64,000 bases of DNA from Galerina marginata. Its lineage: Eukaryota; Basidiomycota; Agaricomycetes; Agaricales; Galerinaceae. Under the pieces are notes generated by a model. It was not told the DNA's origin and did not search any database. It saw nothing but the letters and a program-made list of their open reading frames with translations. Positions 32,410 through 44,291 of the stretch are shown here, piece by piece. The position numbers and the translations under genes were made by a program. Where the stretch lies: positions 558,001-622,000 of the forward strand of contig JAECYW010000004.1 in assembly GCA_023014335.1 (NCBI GenBank), given 5' to 3'. Within the stretch, counting starts at the first letter, position 1. Each line of letters starts with the position of its first letter.

Positions 32410-35163
32410 ATGTTCAAAAATTCCAGGAATTTCTCGATCCATGGTGGAAACTTCGCAGTGTTTACAGGCAAGAGTATTGCTACATCACACATATTACAAT
32501 ATCTCATCCGTTTGTCCAGGGAAAGACATCTGGGACAATCATATCGCTCCTGGCGCATTCCACAACTCGCGCGAACGCCTCGAATACGACCCTCCCAAAT
32601 GCCACCCGAAAACTCGCGTGGCTGTTATTCAGGCCATTATCGATTGGATCGAAGATGGCCAGAAGACATCGTTCATCAAGTGGCTTAACGGTGCCGCAGG
32701 AGCTGGGAAGTCGGCGATAGCACAAGAAATCGCTGAGTTATGCCACAAATCGGGACGTTTGGCTGCCAGTTTCTTCTGGTCGCGAAGTGCAGCTGGCCGG
32801 AACGACGAAGAACGCCTGATCGCATCTTTGGCGTATCAACTACTCACAGTCATTCCACAACTACGAGGTCCCGTCGAAGCAGTGGTCGGATTAGACCCTT
32901 ACATCTTCACTCGTTCCCTACAAACTCAGATGGAATCTCTTATCATCCAACCATTGAAGGAAGTATTCGAACATAATCAGCAGGGCCAGGTTATCAATCC
33001 GAGGATAATCGTCCTTGACGGTCTCGACGAGTGTGGCAAACCAGAGGCCCAGCAATATATTCTCAGACTCGTCGCCGATTCCATTTCCAAATTCCCCATT
33101 CCTCTTTGTTTCCTTATAGCCAGCCGACCCGAAAAAGCCATACGGGACTCTTTCAACGACCAACCCCTACTTGCAATCACTGATCGACTCGTCTTAGACG
33201 AGAAGTACCATCCTGGCGATGATATCAGGCTCTTCTTAGTCGAGAGCTTTGAATCCGTGAAAAGAACACACGAACTTCGAGTACTTCTTCCAGCTGTCTG
33301 GCCATCCAACAATGACATCGACGAACTAGTTCGCAGATCATCCGGACAGTTTATTTATGCAGCTACCGTCGTCAAATTTGTGAAATCCTCCCGTCAGAAG
33401 CCGAATAAACAGCTTGACATTATTCTGGGCATCACTACTGCTGGGTCTGTCAACCCGTTTGCCGAGCTCGATGATCTGTATCACCGAATATTCAGCTTGG
33501 TGGTGAAGGAGGACCTTCCCAAAGCATTGGAAATCATAAGTATTGCCATGTTTCTTCAACAAAGCGGTCTTACTGCTCGTCAAATTGAGAGGATCTTATC
33601 CTATCCTCATGGAGAACTCCAAAGTATCCTGATTGATTTGCATTCTGTTCTTCATGTTCCGGCCCTCAAAAGCGAAGATGAAGAAACTGACAAACCAGAT
33701 GACGAGACTGACGTAGAAGGTGAAGAAACTGACGAAAAAGGTGAAGAAACTAACCAAGAAGGTGAAGAAACTGACCAAGAAGGTGAAGAAATTGACCAAG
33801 AAACTGATGAAGAAGGGCTTCGCATCCTGCATGCTTCACTTAGGGACTTTCTCCTTAGCTCATCTCGCTCGAAAGAGTTTCATGTAGATGAAGGCCTAGC
33901 TCATGCATGCATTGCACGACATTTCTTGCGATATATACGGGAATACTCTGACGACATTGAGGATCATTCATGTAAGTAAATTTCTTTAATCGATCCATAA
34001 AGCCTAAGTTTTTGTCTTTCTTTGTCATGTAGGTGACCGAATTATATTTAACTGGCTTAGAAATGTGATGCTTAATGCATCTCCAACGACAGAACTACTC
34101 CTCGAATGCTTTGATTTTGATCCTGTGAAATGGGCATCAAGGTTAATTAAAGGCTTTCAAATTGACAACTGGCTTTCCGTCACTTTTAACTACAGCAAAG
34201 TGGTAGATCTGCGTCACTGGTTCCAGACTCAGGTCTGTTTCTCAACTTTCTGCCTGTTTTACTGCTGATAGTTATCAAGGAAGCAAATGTACTGGAACAT
34301 CTAGGTCCTACAAGAAGTTTAGATGCTCGTCATTTCCGCCCTTGGGATGTTGCTTTAAATTTAACTTGCGGGAGTATCTTTCGTTTCCTTTATGAGGAAC
34401 ATCCCAGAGAAGGCGAAGATGTGGCTACTGCGATCACACATCCTGAAATACTTGTAATTGGTGACCCCCACTTTCAACTCCAGTGGATCTTCGGGGTTAG
34501 CCTCCCCATCCTTTTCGGGGACCCAAAATTTGAACTCTCCGCCAGCCGGATAGTTACCATTCAGAACTACCTCTGTGATCAGGAACGTGCAGGGAGGTAT
34601 TTTGTAGATGGTGGCAGGTATGCATCACTGTGCATGCGTCTGCTTAAAATTGTTTTAGCATTGTGAGTTCAAGTGTCTAGGTCCACAATCAAATTTGTTA
34701 ATGAACATATTCAGCCAACGTAGCTCAGAAGATGAACAAGGAAAACAGAAGGAGAACGACCACAATGAAACATCTGACAACATGGATGGTGATTACATGC
34801 CCAAACCCGATGATGAGGAGGCTTTGAAGTTTGCGATTTCAACACTTCCTTTCCACCTCTCAAATGCGGACTACAATTCAAAGGTTGTTGAGCTCTGCCG
34901 CTCCATGCTCGATCTGAAGGTGGAAGAAAAACTGCCCAAATTGTGCGAGGACATCCAGCTACTCAAAGGGGCTATCAACCTATATCTCGAAGTCAGTTTT
35001 ATTCACTGCTTCATAGCTTTCTGCTTATCAATATTTTAAATTACAGAAAGTGTCCCATAAAAGGAATGAAGCACATGCCGTCTCTGAGCGCTTCAGAGCA
35101 GGTAAATTCATTGGGAAAGCAATGTCGGCGTTGAAGCGAGTGATTCGCCGGCCTGGAGTTTGA
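32410..35163 (+). CDS. NACHT NTPase (NLR-like), copy B
   Basis: Exons 32410-32467, 32520-33971, 34033-34232, 34280-34662, 34715-34991 and 35047-35163 join to 828 aa. Intron 1 has a GC donor (ACAG|GCAAGA) where copy A has GTAAGC. The N-terminal motif is 'MFKNSRNFSIHGGNFAVFT'. Walker A (GAAGAGKS), Walker B (IIVLDGLDE) and 'LIASRPE' are all present. The acidic EETD run is shorter than in A. The last exon reads into a new basic tail (GKAMSALKRVIRRPGV) instead of A's 'SKRAKIMDAL...MCL' ending. Nearest relative is copy A, in tandem. Exon 3 differs from A more than exon 2 does (for example 'QIDNWLSVTFNYSKVVD'). Confidence 0.87.
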
Positions 35164-35959
35164 TCCAAACGTACAAAAGTTCTGGTTACACTCAGCCCAG
35201 CCGAGGTATGAGGACCATTGGCAGAAGAACCAATGTTTTTGTAATTTGGACTACCCAGATATTTCATAACTGCATATTTTCTTCCCATAGTATATCAACT
35301 TGTCCCACAGTGGGTTAATGCACGCGATACTCCATCCAGCTAAATTTCTGGGTGAACAAAGACCCGGACGGCGTACAACTAGACACCGCTCATTAGCACA
35401 ATAATTTGAGTTTCGCAGCCGTTTTCTTCCCGCGTGAATAGGCGTGAATCATATCATGAGGGCTGTAACTTGGGTGCCGGTTTTTCGGAACTCTGCCTGC
35501 ATGCCGGTGGATGAGCAGGACAGCGCGATCTGAATTCTATATTTCGGTTTTTGGTTCACAAAGCTTGCACAAAGCGTGCCCAATCTGAGTTTGAGCCTGT
35601 CACTGTATCGACATCGAAAATAGGGCAATGTAATTTGCATTGCCGGCGTGCCGCCAAATTGGCCATATATCGTCAACAGCCTGAGTGATCTAAAAATGAG
35701 GGTCTGAAAATAGAGAACACGCAATGTAACGCGCAGTTTAAACCCAACAAACGCTGGCATGGAGGGGGTAGTCCGGGACCTTCACAGGTGGTCAAAAACA
35801 GACTCAGAATAAATATGCTATGTATTTATTCTGCTCGATATCTAAAACCAGACTGTTTGACGTTGGGTATTGGCATTCAAAACGCCTAGTACCGAGTCGC
35901 GAAGATTACACGGCAGTCCACCTTGGCCTTGGCCTTCGCCTAGATCTCATCTCCCCACC
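35164..35959. other. Intergenic; about 450 bp absent from the mirror arm
   Basis: The left part matches the flank of NACHT E ('taatgcacgcgatactcca' near 35314). The stretch from about 35340 to 35800 has no counterpart between NACHT E and the ADAL pseudogene on the right arm, so it is an insertion here or a loss there. No transposase or terminal repeats were found. Confidence 0.45.
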
Positions 35960-37311
35960 CTACCTAAACCGCGCCTCCAAACTCATCTCTCCGACCCTCC
36001 TCACCTGCTCTTCAGACAAGCCGAGCCCATACGGCGGGCGCGCGAGCAGGAGCGCGTATTCTGCGAGGAGGGAGTTTCGGAAGGGGAGGATGTCGTCGGT
36101 CTACGTTCAAAAAAAAAGTGCGGTGTTATTTCATCATTATCTGACATGACTTGGACACGGAGAGGTTTCGGAGATGGTTCGGGAGATGGTGGTGATGATA
36201 ATGATAATACGTACGCAGATAGAGATGGGGTGGTTTGCTTTGAGGTATTGGAGGATGTGGTGCGCTTCGAGGGTTGGTACTGTTTTGCATCTTTATTTTA
36301 TTTCGTTTGAACGAAATAAAACATAAAACACGAGATCAGCTAAGAGGAATTACTTAATTATACGTGGAAGAGAATTGGGACTGACAGGAGGTTCGAGCTG
36401 AGGCATATTTCTATGCACATTCGCTTCTCGAGTACGATCGCGATAGCTTTGTCGTTCAGGAACGTTGCGTGTCCTAAACGGTCGGGGTTGTAGGAAAGGA
36501 GTTTCAGAGTTTCTTCTGGTGGATTTTTAACGGTCTATCAAACAAGGAAAAAATGAATTTAAATAGACATAAAGAGTTTTGGGGCCAAACGTACTTCTGC
36601 GATATGGAGCGTAAGCCCCAATCCAGCCTTCTTCGCCTCTTCAAAATACGGCTCGAAAACCTGCACATCCCCAGCAGTGGGATCGCCACACAGATCTAAA
36701 CCCACCACGCGTCTTCCCTCCTCCTTCAACCTACAAGCTACACTTACACACTCCTTAATTGCATCTTCCCCCATGCGCCGATCCAGGCTCACGATCAAGC
36801 CTGCCTTATCGGCGTCGTACCGTTCCAGTTCATCAAGCACCGTGCGCAGATAGAGTTCTCGGGACATGGAATCCGTCTGGCGCGGCGTGGTGCGCAGCTC
36901 GAGGTGGGTGCACTGTGGGAGCGCGCCGTCTAGGAAGGTGTGTAGGACGGCGCGAGTGGCGCGTGCTAAGGCGGTTGGGGTGGATGTTAAGGCGTAGATG
37001 GCGGGGAAGAGGGAGAAGAAGTCGTGGATTTCTGAGAGGACGGGGCCGGTTTTTAGGGTTTCGATGCCTAGGAGAACAGATTCGTCAGAGATATCTGGCG
37101 GTTGAATCAGAGGTGTTGTTGTTGATGAAGAAGCAGAAGAGGAGGACCGTGAAAGAAGGTATTCGGCAGCGAGTTCTTGGAGAGTGGATATGGGTATCGA
37201 TCCGTTTAGGTGTGCGTGCAGCTCTGCTTTGGGTATGGACTGCAGGAAGAGGATCTGGGCTGGCGTGAGCGTGCCTAGAGCGATGGCGGCTGGTCCTGCG
37301 AGCTCTGCCAT
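35960..37311 (-). CDS. Adenosine deaminase-like protein (ADAL/MAPDA type)
   Basis: Exons 36595-37311, 36386-36534, 36215-36290 and 35960-36100 join to 360 aa. The metallo-dependent hydrolase signature is complete: H32/H34 ('ELHAHLNGS'), 'GLDLCGDP', H236 and catalytic E239 ('LTLHIAE'), H261 ('RLGHAT'), and D316/D317 ('CTDDILPFRNS'). The 'LHAHLNG' and 'LCGDP' wording fits ADAL-type enzymes, which deaminate N6-methyl-AMP/adenosine-type substrates in the cytosol, rather than secreted ADGF. The final intron acceptor is GAACGTAG. It is divergent from the F-box gene at about 37.6 kb. A decayed mirror copy is at 59308-60560. Confidence 0.9.
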
Positions 37312-37639
37312 GGTGTCCTGCTAGTAGAATACAAAGTGTTCAACGGAAGTTGTAGATGTAGATGATTGTGGAATACCTTGAGGCTTGCATGTTCGTACTT
37401 ACGAAAACCTACATGACTCGATCGCGAAGGAATCGGATCTTATCTCAACTAGGAAGTTTTTACCCGAAATGATCGCTCCTCCAGCCAAACAAAGGTCAAT
37501 TCTAAACTTGGCTCAGACCTCCATCCTCCCTCGTGTCCTACCTCCCTCCTCCTCCTCGAATTCCCTCTTCGACGTCTCCGGGACGCTGCTTCAGGCCTCA
37601 GTAGAACGATTCAAAGATACTGAACCAGTCTGCTACAGT

Positions 37640-39678
37640 AAATCTCCTATAATTTCTCGTTCATTCGTTGGCCCGGAGCCACTCGACCACCCATCCAAAT
37701 CCGAAAACTGGCTCTCCATCTCAAACCTCCAGGACAGAGCAGGAGCAGGTTCCGTGCTCTGGCTCTGGTATCGCGGTTCCTCAAAGGCAACAAAAAGACG
37801 AAGACGAAGAGTGCAACTGCAGAGCCCAGCCCGGCGCCACCGTCTCCTGCGCAGTCCTCGTGCTCAGCCACTCAGTCGTCACCCTCTGCCAGACAAAGTG
37901 AAGAGTCAGAGGAGGTTTTTCCTGGTGCCAGTGGATCGTTAACGCCATCTGTCCACTCTGCTACTGCTGTGGAGAGTGGCACGGAGGATGAGACGGAAGT
38001 TTTGAGCGTGATCGAAGATGAAAAAAAGGTCGTCATTCCTATCGAAGATGAAACAAAGGCCCCAAGCGCCATAGAACGCGACGAACTAGACGTAGAAGAC
38101 CATCCTCTCCCCGTCTACGGACCAAAAGTGAGTAACATTCTCCCCCCCAAAACGCACAAAGCAAACTAACCCCCCGCTAACCAGAACTACACCCCGCCCT
38201 GCCAAACCCTTCCCTTCGAGATCCTCCGCCTCATATTCCTCGCCTCCCTCACGCCCTTCCACCCCCCAATAACCCGGCCCTCCTATCACGCCTACGTTCG
38301 CTCGCCCAACCTGAAAAAGGAGCCCATGTCTTTTACCTACGTCTGCAGCTGGTGGCGCGCCGTCGCGCTCGGTGTGCCCGAGCTCTGGACCGCGGTGTGT
38401 GGTGGGCCGGAGTGGTCAAGGACGACTACGCCTGGGGTGATGAGGGTGTGGATGGATCATGTTGAGGGGGTGTTGGAGAAGCAGGCACGGGAGGAGGAGG
38501 GAGGGAGGAACGGGACGAGGCTGGATCTGCACCTCGCTGTGCCCCGCGGTGCGGAGTCCCAGTACGCTGAGATCCGGCATATGAGGAAGACGATCCCGAT
38601 ATTCTGGGATAAACTCCCCTTTGTGCGATCTCTCCACCTCGTCCTCGACAAACACGCGCTGAGCGAATGGCAAAAATTCTTCCTCCGCGTCTTATCCCCA
38701 TCCCCCACCCTCCCAACCCCAACCCCGACCCCTGCCCCACCCCCGGCATACCTAGAAGACATCGAACTAATCCTAACCACCTCCGCCGCCCCCCACACCC
38801 CCCAAATAAACACCCTCATCTCCTGGCTCGCCACCCTCCCCTCCATCCGTCGGCTCAAATGGCACTACACCCCCACGCAGCTTTACCCCCTCTACACGCA
38901 CACCATCACCGCTCTCCCCTGGGCGCGCCTCACGGAGGCGGTGATCACATCCCCTATCTCATTCGTACAGGCGCGCGCGTGTCTCGCTGCGTGTGTGTCT
39001 GCGAGCACGGTCAAGTTTTTGAATATGGGATGGCTCGTCCCCCCGCCCGACGTGCTCCTCGCGCTTTCTCAGCAACACGGGATCACCACCCTGCCCAAGC
39101 TCACCTCTTTGTCTTTAGGAGACTCCAGCAGCCCCGCGGTCCTCCTCTCCTTCTTCTCCCTCCCCGCTTTGAAAAGTCTGTGGATACGAAAAGAAACCCC
39201 AATGCCACACTCGTACGCTCTTAGGCTACGGGACTTCTTCGAACGCTCGGGATGCGTGTTGGAGAGGCTCACGATCCGGGACGCGGCGCTGGGGGTTGGG
39301 TGGGCTCGGCCGGAGGCGTGGGCTCGGGAGGAGGTGGGGGGGTTGTTGAGGCTTGCGGCGAGCGCCGATGTGGAGGAGCTGGATTTGGTGTTTGAGGGTG
39401 CGTGGGCGAGGGTGGAGGAGATGTTCGAGTGGCAGCAGGGGCAGGAGCAGACGCGAGAGGCCTGGTCCACGCTCCTCCGCACGGGAACGATCATGGCGTG
39501 GAATTCCCGCGCCAACACCAAGAACAACACCCAGGCGGTCGAGGTGGAGCAGCACGTCGGGTGGGTCGAGCTCCAGGAGGGGGACGATCGCGAGCTGCGG
39601 TATATTATCGAAGGCGGGGTGATGCACCGGTGTGAGCGAGAGGAGGAGGAGGAGAAGGAGGGGTGTGCGAAGGAGTAA
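37640..39678 (+). CDS. F-box-like protein with Ser/Glu-rich N-terminus (left arm copy)
   Basis: Exon 2 (38185-39678) starts 'CQTLPFEILRLIFLASL', with 'YVCSWWRAVALGVPELWTAV' about 40 residues later, the F-box-like module. LRR-like segments follow ('IRRLKWHYTPTQLYPL', 'LTSLSLGDSSSPAVLLSFFSLPALKSLWI'), then an acidic Glu tail. Exon 1 ends at 38127 (AAA|GTGAGT) after 'RDELDVEDHPLPVYGPK'. Upstream in the same frame are 'IRKLALHL', 'RSRFRALALVSRFLKGNKKTKTK' and Ser/Pro/Glu-rich stretches. I could not find the first ATG, so the 5' limit is approximate and a further exon is likely. SCF adaptor role inferred from the F-box. A frameshifted mirror copy lies at 57039-58960. Confidence 0.75.
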
Positions 39679-39759
39679 CTTACAAGGACACAGGCCGTCT
39701 TCTGCATAGATAGATTTTGTGTAACTTTATTTAGAACCTCAGACGCATTTGTAGAGTAT

Positions 39760-40440
39760 CACAACCCACGACCAACCACGATTGTACCTCTAAAATTATA
39801 CATCATTCCAATTCATGTACTTGTACTTCACTCAACGTTCTTGATCATGTACAAGTCGTACTCAAGTCAATTTTAAACCACTATCCTCCTCCTCCTCTTC
39901 CTGACACTCTCCGACAAAATTGCACCCCTCTTACTATCCTTGCTAAAGAGTGAGCGGCGTATTTGATTCGGGGCTTCGCCAGTCGATCTACCGCAACATT
40001 ATTCATAAGTACGCATACAATTCAGGTTTATCCGTGGCATATTTCGGCTGGTTTTAACAGTGGCAAAGGCGCAAGTTCCCAGTGAGATTCAGCACTCATA
40101 ATTCTCCAGACGAGTGAAAGATTTGCAATTGGGAAACGGTTTAAGTACATAAATATTCTATTTTCTGTCGACATGAGGAAACTGCCACAAGGCAGTGTCA
40201 AGGCTGTGACGCGCGCTGACGCGTCTCCGACTCTTGTTCTTACCGTCAGCAAGGTCGAGCTGCTTTCCCCGTCCTCTTTGCAACTACTATGTTCCAATAT
40301 CCCCAGAACTTCTCGATCAACGGAGGAATCTTTACAGTGGTTGCAGGTAAGAGTATAGCTACCTCACGGATGTTACACTTTCTCAGTTTGTCCAGGCAAA
40401 AACATCTGGCATAACCACATAGCTCCTGGCGCATAGATCG
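39760..40440 (+). pseudogene. Chimeric remnant: aminotransferase 3' end plus NACHT 5' end
   Basis: 39760-39945 resembles the 3' flank and last codons of the aminotransferase (compare 'cactctccgacaaaattgca' with 'cactctccgcaaaaatcgca' near 44320). About 40040-40440 then matches the promoter, leader hairpin (ctgcc-acaa-ggcag, 40182-40195), motif exon (MFQYPQNFSINGGIFTVVA) and first exon-2 codons of a NACHT gene. It breaks off at 'ctggcgcatagatcg'. No NTPase domain follows. The mirror arm lacks this block. Confidence 0.65.
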
Positions 40441-40872
40441 AATTTAGACCCTCATACACATACATTTGTATCACAACCAACAAGCCACCATCACGATTGT
40501 ATACTAAAATCATACATCATTCCGCATCTCTTGCACTGGTATGCAACGTTCTAGACTATGTATTTACAAATGCACTCTCAAGCCAATTGCAGCTCACGAA
40601 AACAAACCTCCTGAGCCGAAATCACTCATCCCTCCCTCACGACGTCGCTATAGCCTGTAATTGTCAGGCTTTCGACACGACGTCTCCTCAGTGTCCTCAC
40701 CAGATCGGTTGCGTTTGATGACGCATGATCCCGGTCGGTTTTGCCAGTGGCAAAAGCGGTTCTCACTGACATCCAGCCCTCAGAGCTCTCCAGATCTGCA
40801 GAGCATGAAAGCTTGGGAAAATTCAAACGGTTCAGTCAATAAATATTCTATTTTCAGGTCGACAGGAAGAAA

Positions 40873-40884
40873 CCGCCATGGCGG
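40873..40884 (+). promoter_or_regulatory. Leader hairpin of NACHT C
   Basis: ccgcc-at-ggcgg, a perfect palindrome, occupies the position of the ctgcc/ggcag hairpin of copies A and B. The second base pair is changed on both sides. Confidence 0.45.
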
Positions 40885-40974
40885 TGTCAAACCTGAGGCT
40901 ATGAAGAGTAAAAACCGTGCCTTTGTTTTTACCAACAAGGTCGACCTGCTTTCCCCGTCCCCCTTGCGCCTAAT

Positions 40975-43629
40975 ATGTTCAACAATTCCAAGAACACCTC
41001 GATCCATGGAGGAAATTTTACAGTGGTCACACAGATTTTGAAGACAGGTATGTTATAACCATCACAGACGCCTCGATATCTTGACCAAACTTGTCCCGAT
41101 AAAGACATCTGGCGCAAACATATAGCTCCTGGCGCATTCCACAACTCGCGCGAACGTCTCGAATACGACCCTCCCAAATGTCATCCAGAAACTCGTGTGG
41201 CAGTTATTCAGGCCATCATCGACTGGATCAAAGATGGCCAGAAGACAACGTTCATCAAGTGGGTTAACGGCGCCGCTGGAGTGGGGAAGTCGGCGATTGC
41301 ACAGAAAATCGCTGAATTATGCCACAAATCGGGATGGTTGGCCGCCAGTTTCTTCTGGTCCCGGAGTGCAGCTGGCCGCAACGACGAAGGACGCCTGATC
41401 GCGTCTTTGGCCTATCAGCTACTCACCTTCATTCCGCAGCTACGATGTCCCATCGAACAAGCAGTCGAATTGGACGCTTACATCTTTACTCGTTCCCTAC
41501 GGACACAGATGGAAACTCTCATCATCCAACCATTGAGGAAAGTTTTCGAACATAATCAACAAGGACAGGTCGACGACCCGATGGTGATCATCCTTGATGG
41601 TCTCGATGAGTGTGGCACACCAGAAGCCCAGAAATACATTCTCAGACTCATCGCCAATTCCGTTTCCAAATTCCCCGTTCCTCTCTGTTTTCTTGTAGCC
41701 AGTCGACCCGAAAAGGCCATCCGGGACTCTTTCAACAACCAAGCTTTACTCGCAATCACTGAGCAGCTCGCTCTAGACGAGAAGTACCGTCCTGACGATG
41801 ATATCAGGCTCTTCTTGATCGAGAGCTTCGAGTCTGTGAAAAGGACACACGAACTGCGCTCACTTCTCCCCCCTGTCTGGCCTTCCAAAAACGACATCAA
41901 CAAGCTGGTCCGCAAATCGTCTGGGCAGTTTATTTATCCAGCTACTGTCGTGAAATTTGTGAAATCCTCCCGGCAGAGGCCTCATAAACAACTCGACATT
42001 ATTCTTGGCGTCACTGCTGCTGGGTCCGTCACTCCGTTTGCTGAGCTTGATGCCCTGTATTTCCAAATTTTCAGCCTGGTGTCGCAGGAGCACCTTCACA
42101 CAACACTGGAAATTTTAAGTTTTCTCATGTTTGTTCCAAATTATACAACATCGAGTCCTTTGACTGCTCGTCAGATTGAGAGCATCCTATCCTATCCTCG
42201 TGGAGAACTCCAACGTGTGCTGATTGATTTACACTCTGTCCTGCATATCCCGGCTCTCAAAAGCGAACATGAAGAACATGATAAAGAACACTTTCGTATT
42301 CTGCATGCTTCACTTGAGGACTTTCTCTGCAGCCCATCTCGTTCGAAGAATTTTTATATAGATAAAGGCATAGCCTGCGGACACCTTGGACGACATTTCT
42401 TGCGATATATGCGGGAATACTTTGATAACGCAGGGGCTCGATATCCACGTAAGTGATTCTCTTTTCACTGGTCCCTAAGGCTTAAGTTTATTTTCTCTCG
42501 TCTCGTAGATGACCAATTTGTATTTGAAAGGTTTTCTTCCATAATTCTTAAAGCATCTCCAACGAAAGAATTACTCCTCGAATGCTTTGAGTTTGACCCA
42601 GTAAAATGGGTATCCGTCTTAGTTAAAGGCTTTAAACCGGACCAACCATTTGTCTATGCCTACTCCTCGGTGGAGAGGTTGCGTCACTGGTTCCAACTTC
42701 AGGTCTGCTTCTCAACTCTCTGCATCTTTTACTACTAATAATTATCAAGGAAGCACATGTACTGGAACATTTGGGTCCTACAAGGAGTTTGAAAGCTTAC
42801 CATTTCTGCTCCTGGGAAGTTGCTTTACATCTTGTTTGCGAGGAACTGTGTCGTCGCTTGTATGAGAGGTCTCACAAATGGGCTGAATCTGTGACTACCA
42901 TGATGACACATCCTCTGATACGAGGCATGTTCAAAATTTTGCTCGAAGTTGATCAGGTCACGGCCGCCTTCGGGGATAAGTATCCTTACGGTGTTTTGTT
43001 CATGCAGAATAGACTTTACAATCCAATTAGGGAGTACCTCTGTGATGAAGGACGTGGAGGGCAGTACTTTGTGGATAGTGGGAGGCACGCGTCACTGTGC
43101 GTGCAGCTGCTTAAATTTGTTTTAGATTTGTGAGTTCAAGTCTCCAGGTCCTAAATCCAATGCGTTAAAGGAGATATTTAGCCGATATAGCCCAGAAGCC
43201 TGCAATGAAATATCCGACGACATGGATGATATTGTCATCCTCAGACCCAACAACAAGTTGGCTTTAAAATATGCAATTATAACTCTTCCTTTCCACCTCT
43301 CAAATGCGGACTACAATCCAACACTTGTTAAGCTCTCCCGCTCCGTGCTCGCTCAGAATATGAAGGAGTTGAAATTGTCTGAATTTCGTGAGGAGATCGA
43401 GCTATTTAACGATGCTATCAACTTATATCTCAAAGTCAGTTTTATTTACTGCTTCATATATTTTTGCTTATTGCTGCCCAAATTACAGCAAGCCCCCGCC
43501 AGAGCACGCGTAATAAGGAGAGCAATCACAACCTTGAACTGGGTAATGGACCAGCGATCCAAACGCATAAAGATTACGGATGACCCCAGTCCACCCGTGA
43601 TATCAAAACCAGAAGAACCGGGTCTGTAA
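40975..43629 (+). CDS. NACHT NTPase (NLR-like), copy C
   Basis: Exons 40975-41047, 41105-42448, 42509-42702, 42750-43129, 43182-43434 and 43489-43629 join to 794 aa. The N-terminal motif is 'MFNNSKNTSIHGGNFTVVTQ'. The usual acceptor before 'GKDIW' is lost (CCAGG to CCCGA), but an AAAG| four bases on keeps the frame and costs two residues. Walker A is GAAGVGKS, Walker B VIILDGLDE, and 'LVASRPE' is present. The EETD run is absent. The C-terminal region follows the common plan with 'CFEFDPVKWVSVLVKGF' and 'YLCDEGRGGQYFVDSG', ending in a basic segment 'RVIRRAITTLNWVM'. Mirror partner is copy D. Intact despite being flanked by remnants. Confidence 0.85.
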
Positions 43630-44291
43630 TTTGGACTACCCAGATATTTTGTAGCTGTATATTCTTTTGCTTGCTATGTATAAATTTTTTGTGCTATAGG
43701 CTCCAAGCTACCTGTAAATCAGTCTGCGAATGCGTAAGGTCTAAATGTTGTCTATCTCAGTACTAGGGGCGATAGACATGCCGCGGAAGTTGTGTTGGAA
43801 TAAATTAGGCAAACCCGATGTTAACCTATGTTAACGATCAGCGTTAATCTTGAACGCGTTCCACGTGTGTTCGTAATCCGAGGTCAAGGCAAATCAAGTA
43901 GTCACTTAATTTGTAGCCTTTTACGATTAATTAACAATTATCCAACTGTTGAACCGTTTGATATGCTTCACGGGCGCCTATCTTCAAACGCACGCGTCTG
44001 GTATCTCGAGTCATGGAGATTTGAAGAGGAAATATACTACCAGTACTTAATCCATGATACCAGACTCGAGTTGCCCGCCGCGCCACCACTTTCCAATCCG
44101 TACACAACCACAACCCACGACCAACCACGATCGTACTTCTAAAGTTATAATACATCATTCCGATTCATGTATTTCATTTGTTACAATGTTACAATGTTAC
44201 ACGCAATGTTCTTGATCATGTACAAGTCGTTCTCAGGTCAATTTTAAACCACCGTCCTTGCCCTGTCCCTGCCCCCTGCCCTCATCCATCC
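43630..44291. other. Intergenic; mirror homology ends here
   Basis: Up to about 43822 the sequence matches the flank of NACHT D in reverse (53757 onward, 'cgggtttgcctaatttattc'). Beyond that is unrelated DNA with an imperfect palindrome (gttaacctatgttaacgatc) near 43820. From about 44100 the shared aminotransferase 3' flank begins, also seen at 39760. No gene recognised. Confidence 0.5.

Larger units (their letters stand above)
29121..35275. repeat. Tandem segmental duplication, unit 2
   Basis: This is the second unit: truncated AlkB, POP4 copy B, the putative gene and NACHT B. Similarity to unit 1 is very high by eye in exons and stays recognisable in introns and intergenic DNA, so the event is recent relative to the C/D/E paralogues. 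The junction at about 29120 fuses NACHT A 3' flank to the interior of AlkB exon 3. Confidence 0.85.

Noticed and set aside
35449..35760. 103-aa minus ORF as a possible transposon gene
   Set aside because: No transposase motif, start context or splice support; it merely lies in the arm-specific block.
43997..44075. Short repeats 'tctggtat', 'ctcgagt', 'catgga' in shuffled order, possibly a hairpin
   Set aside because: The order of words is scrambled, so no continuous stem forms.
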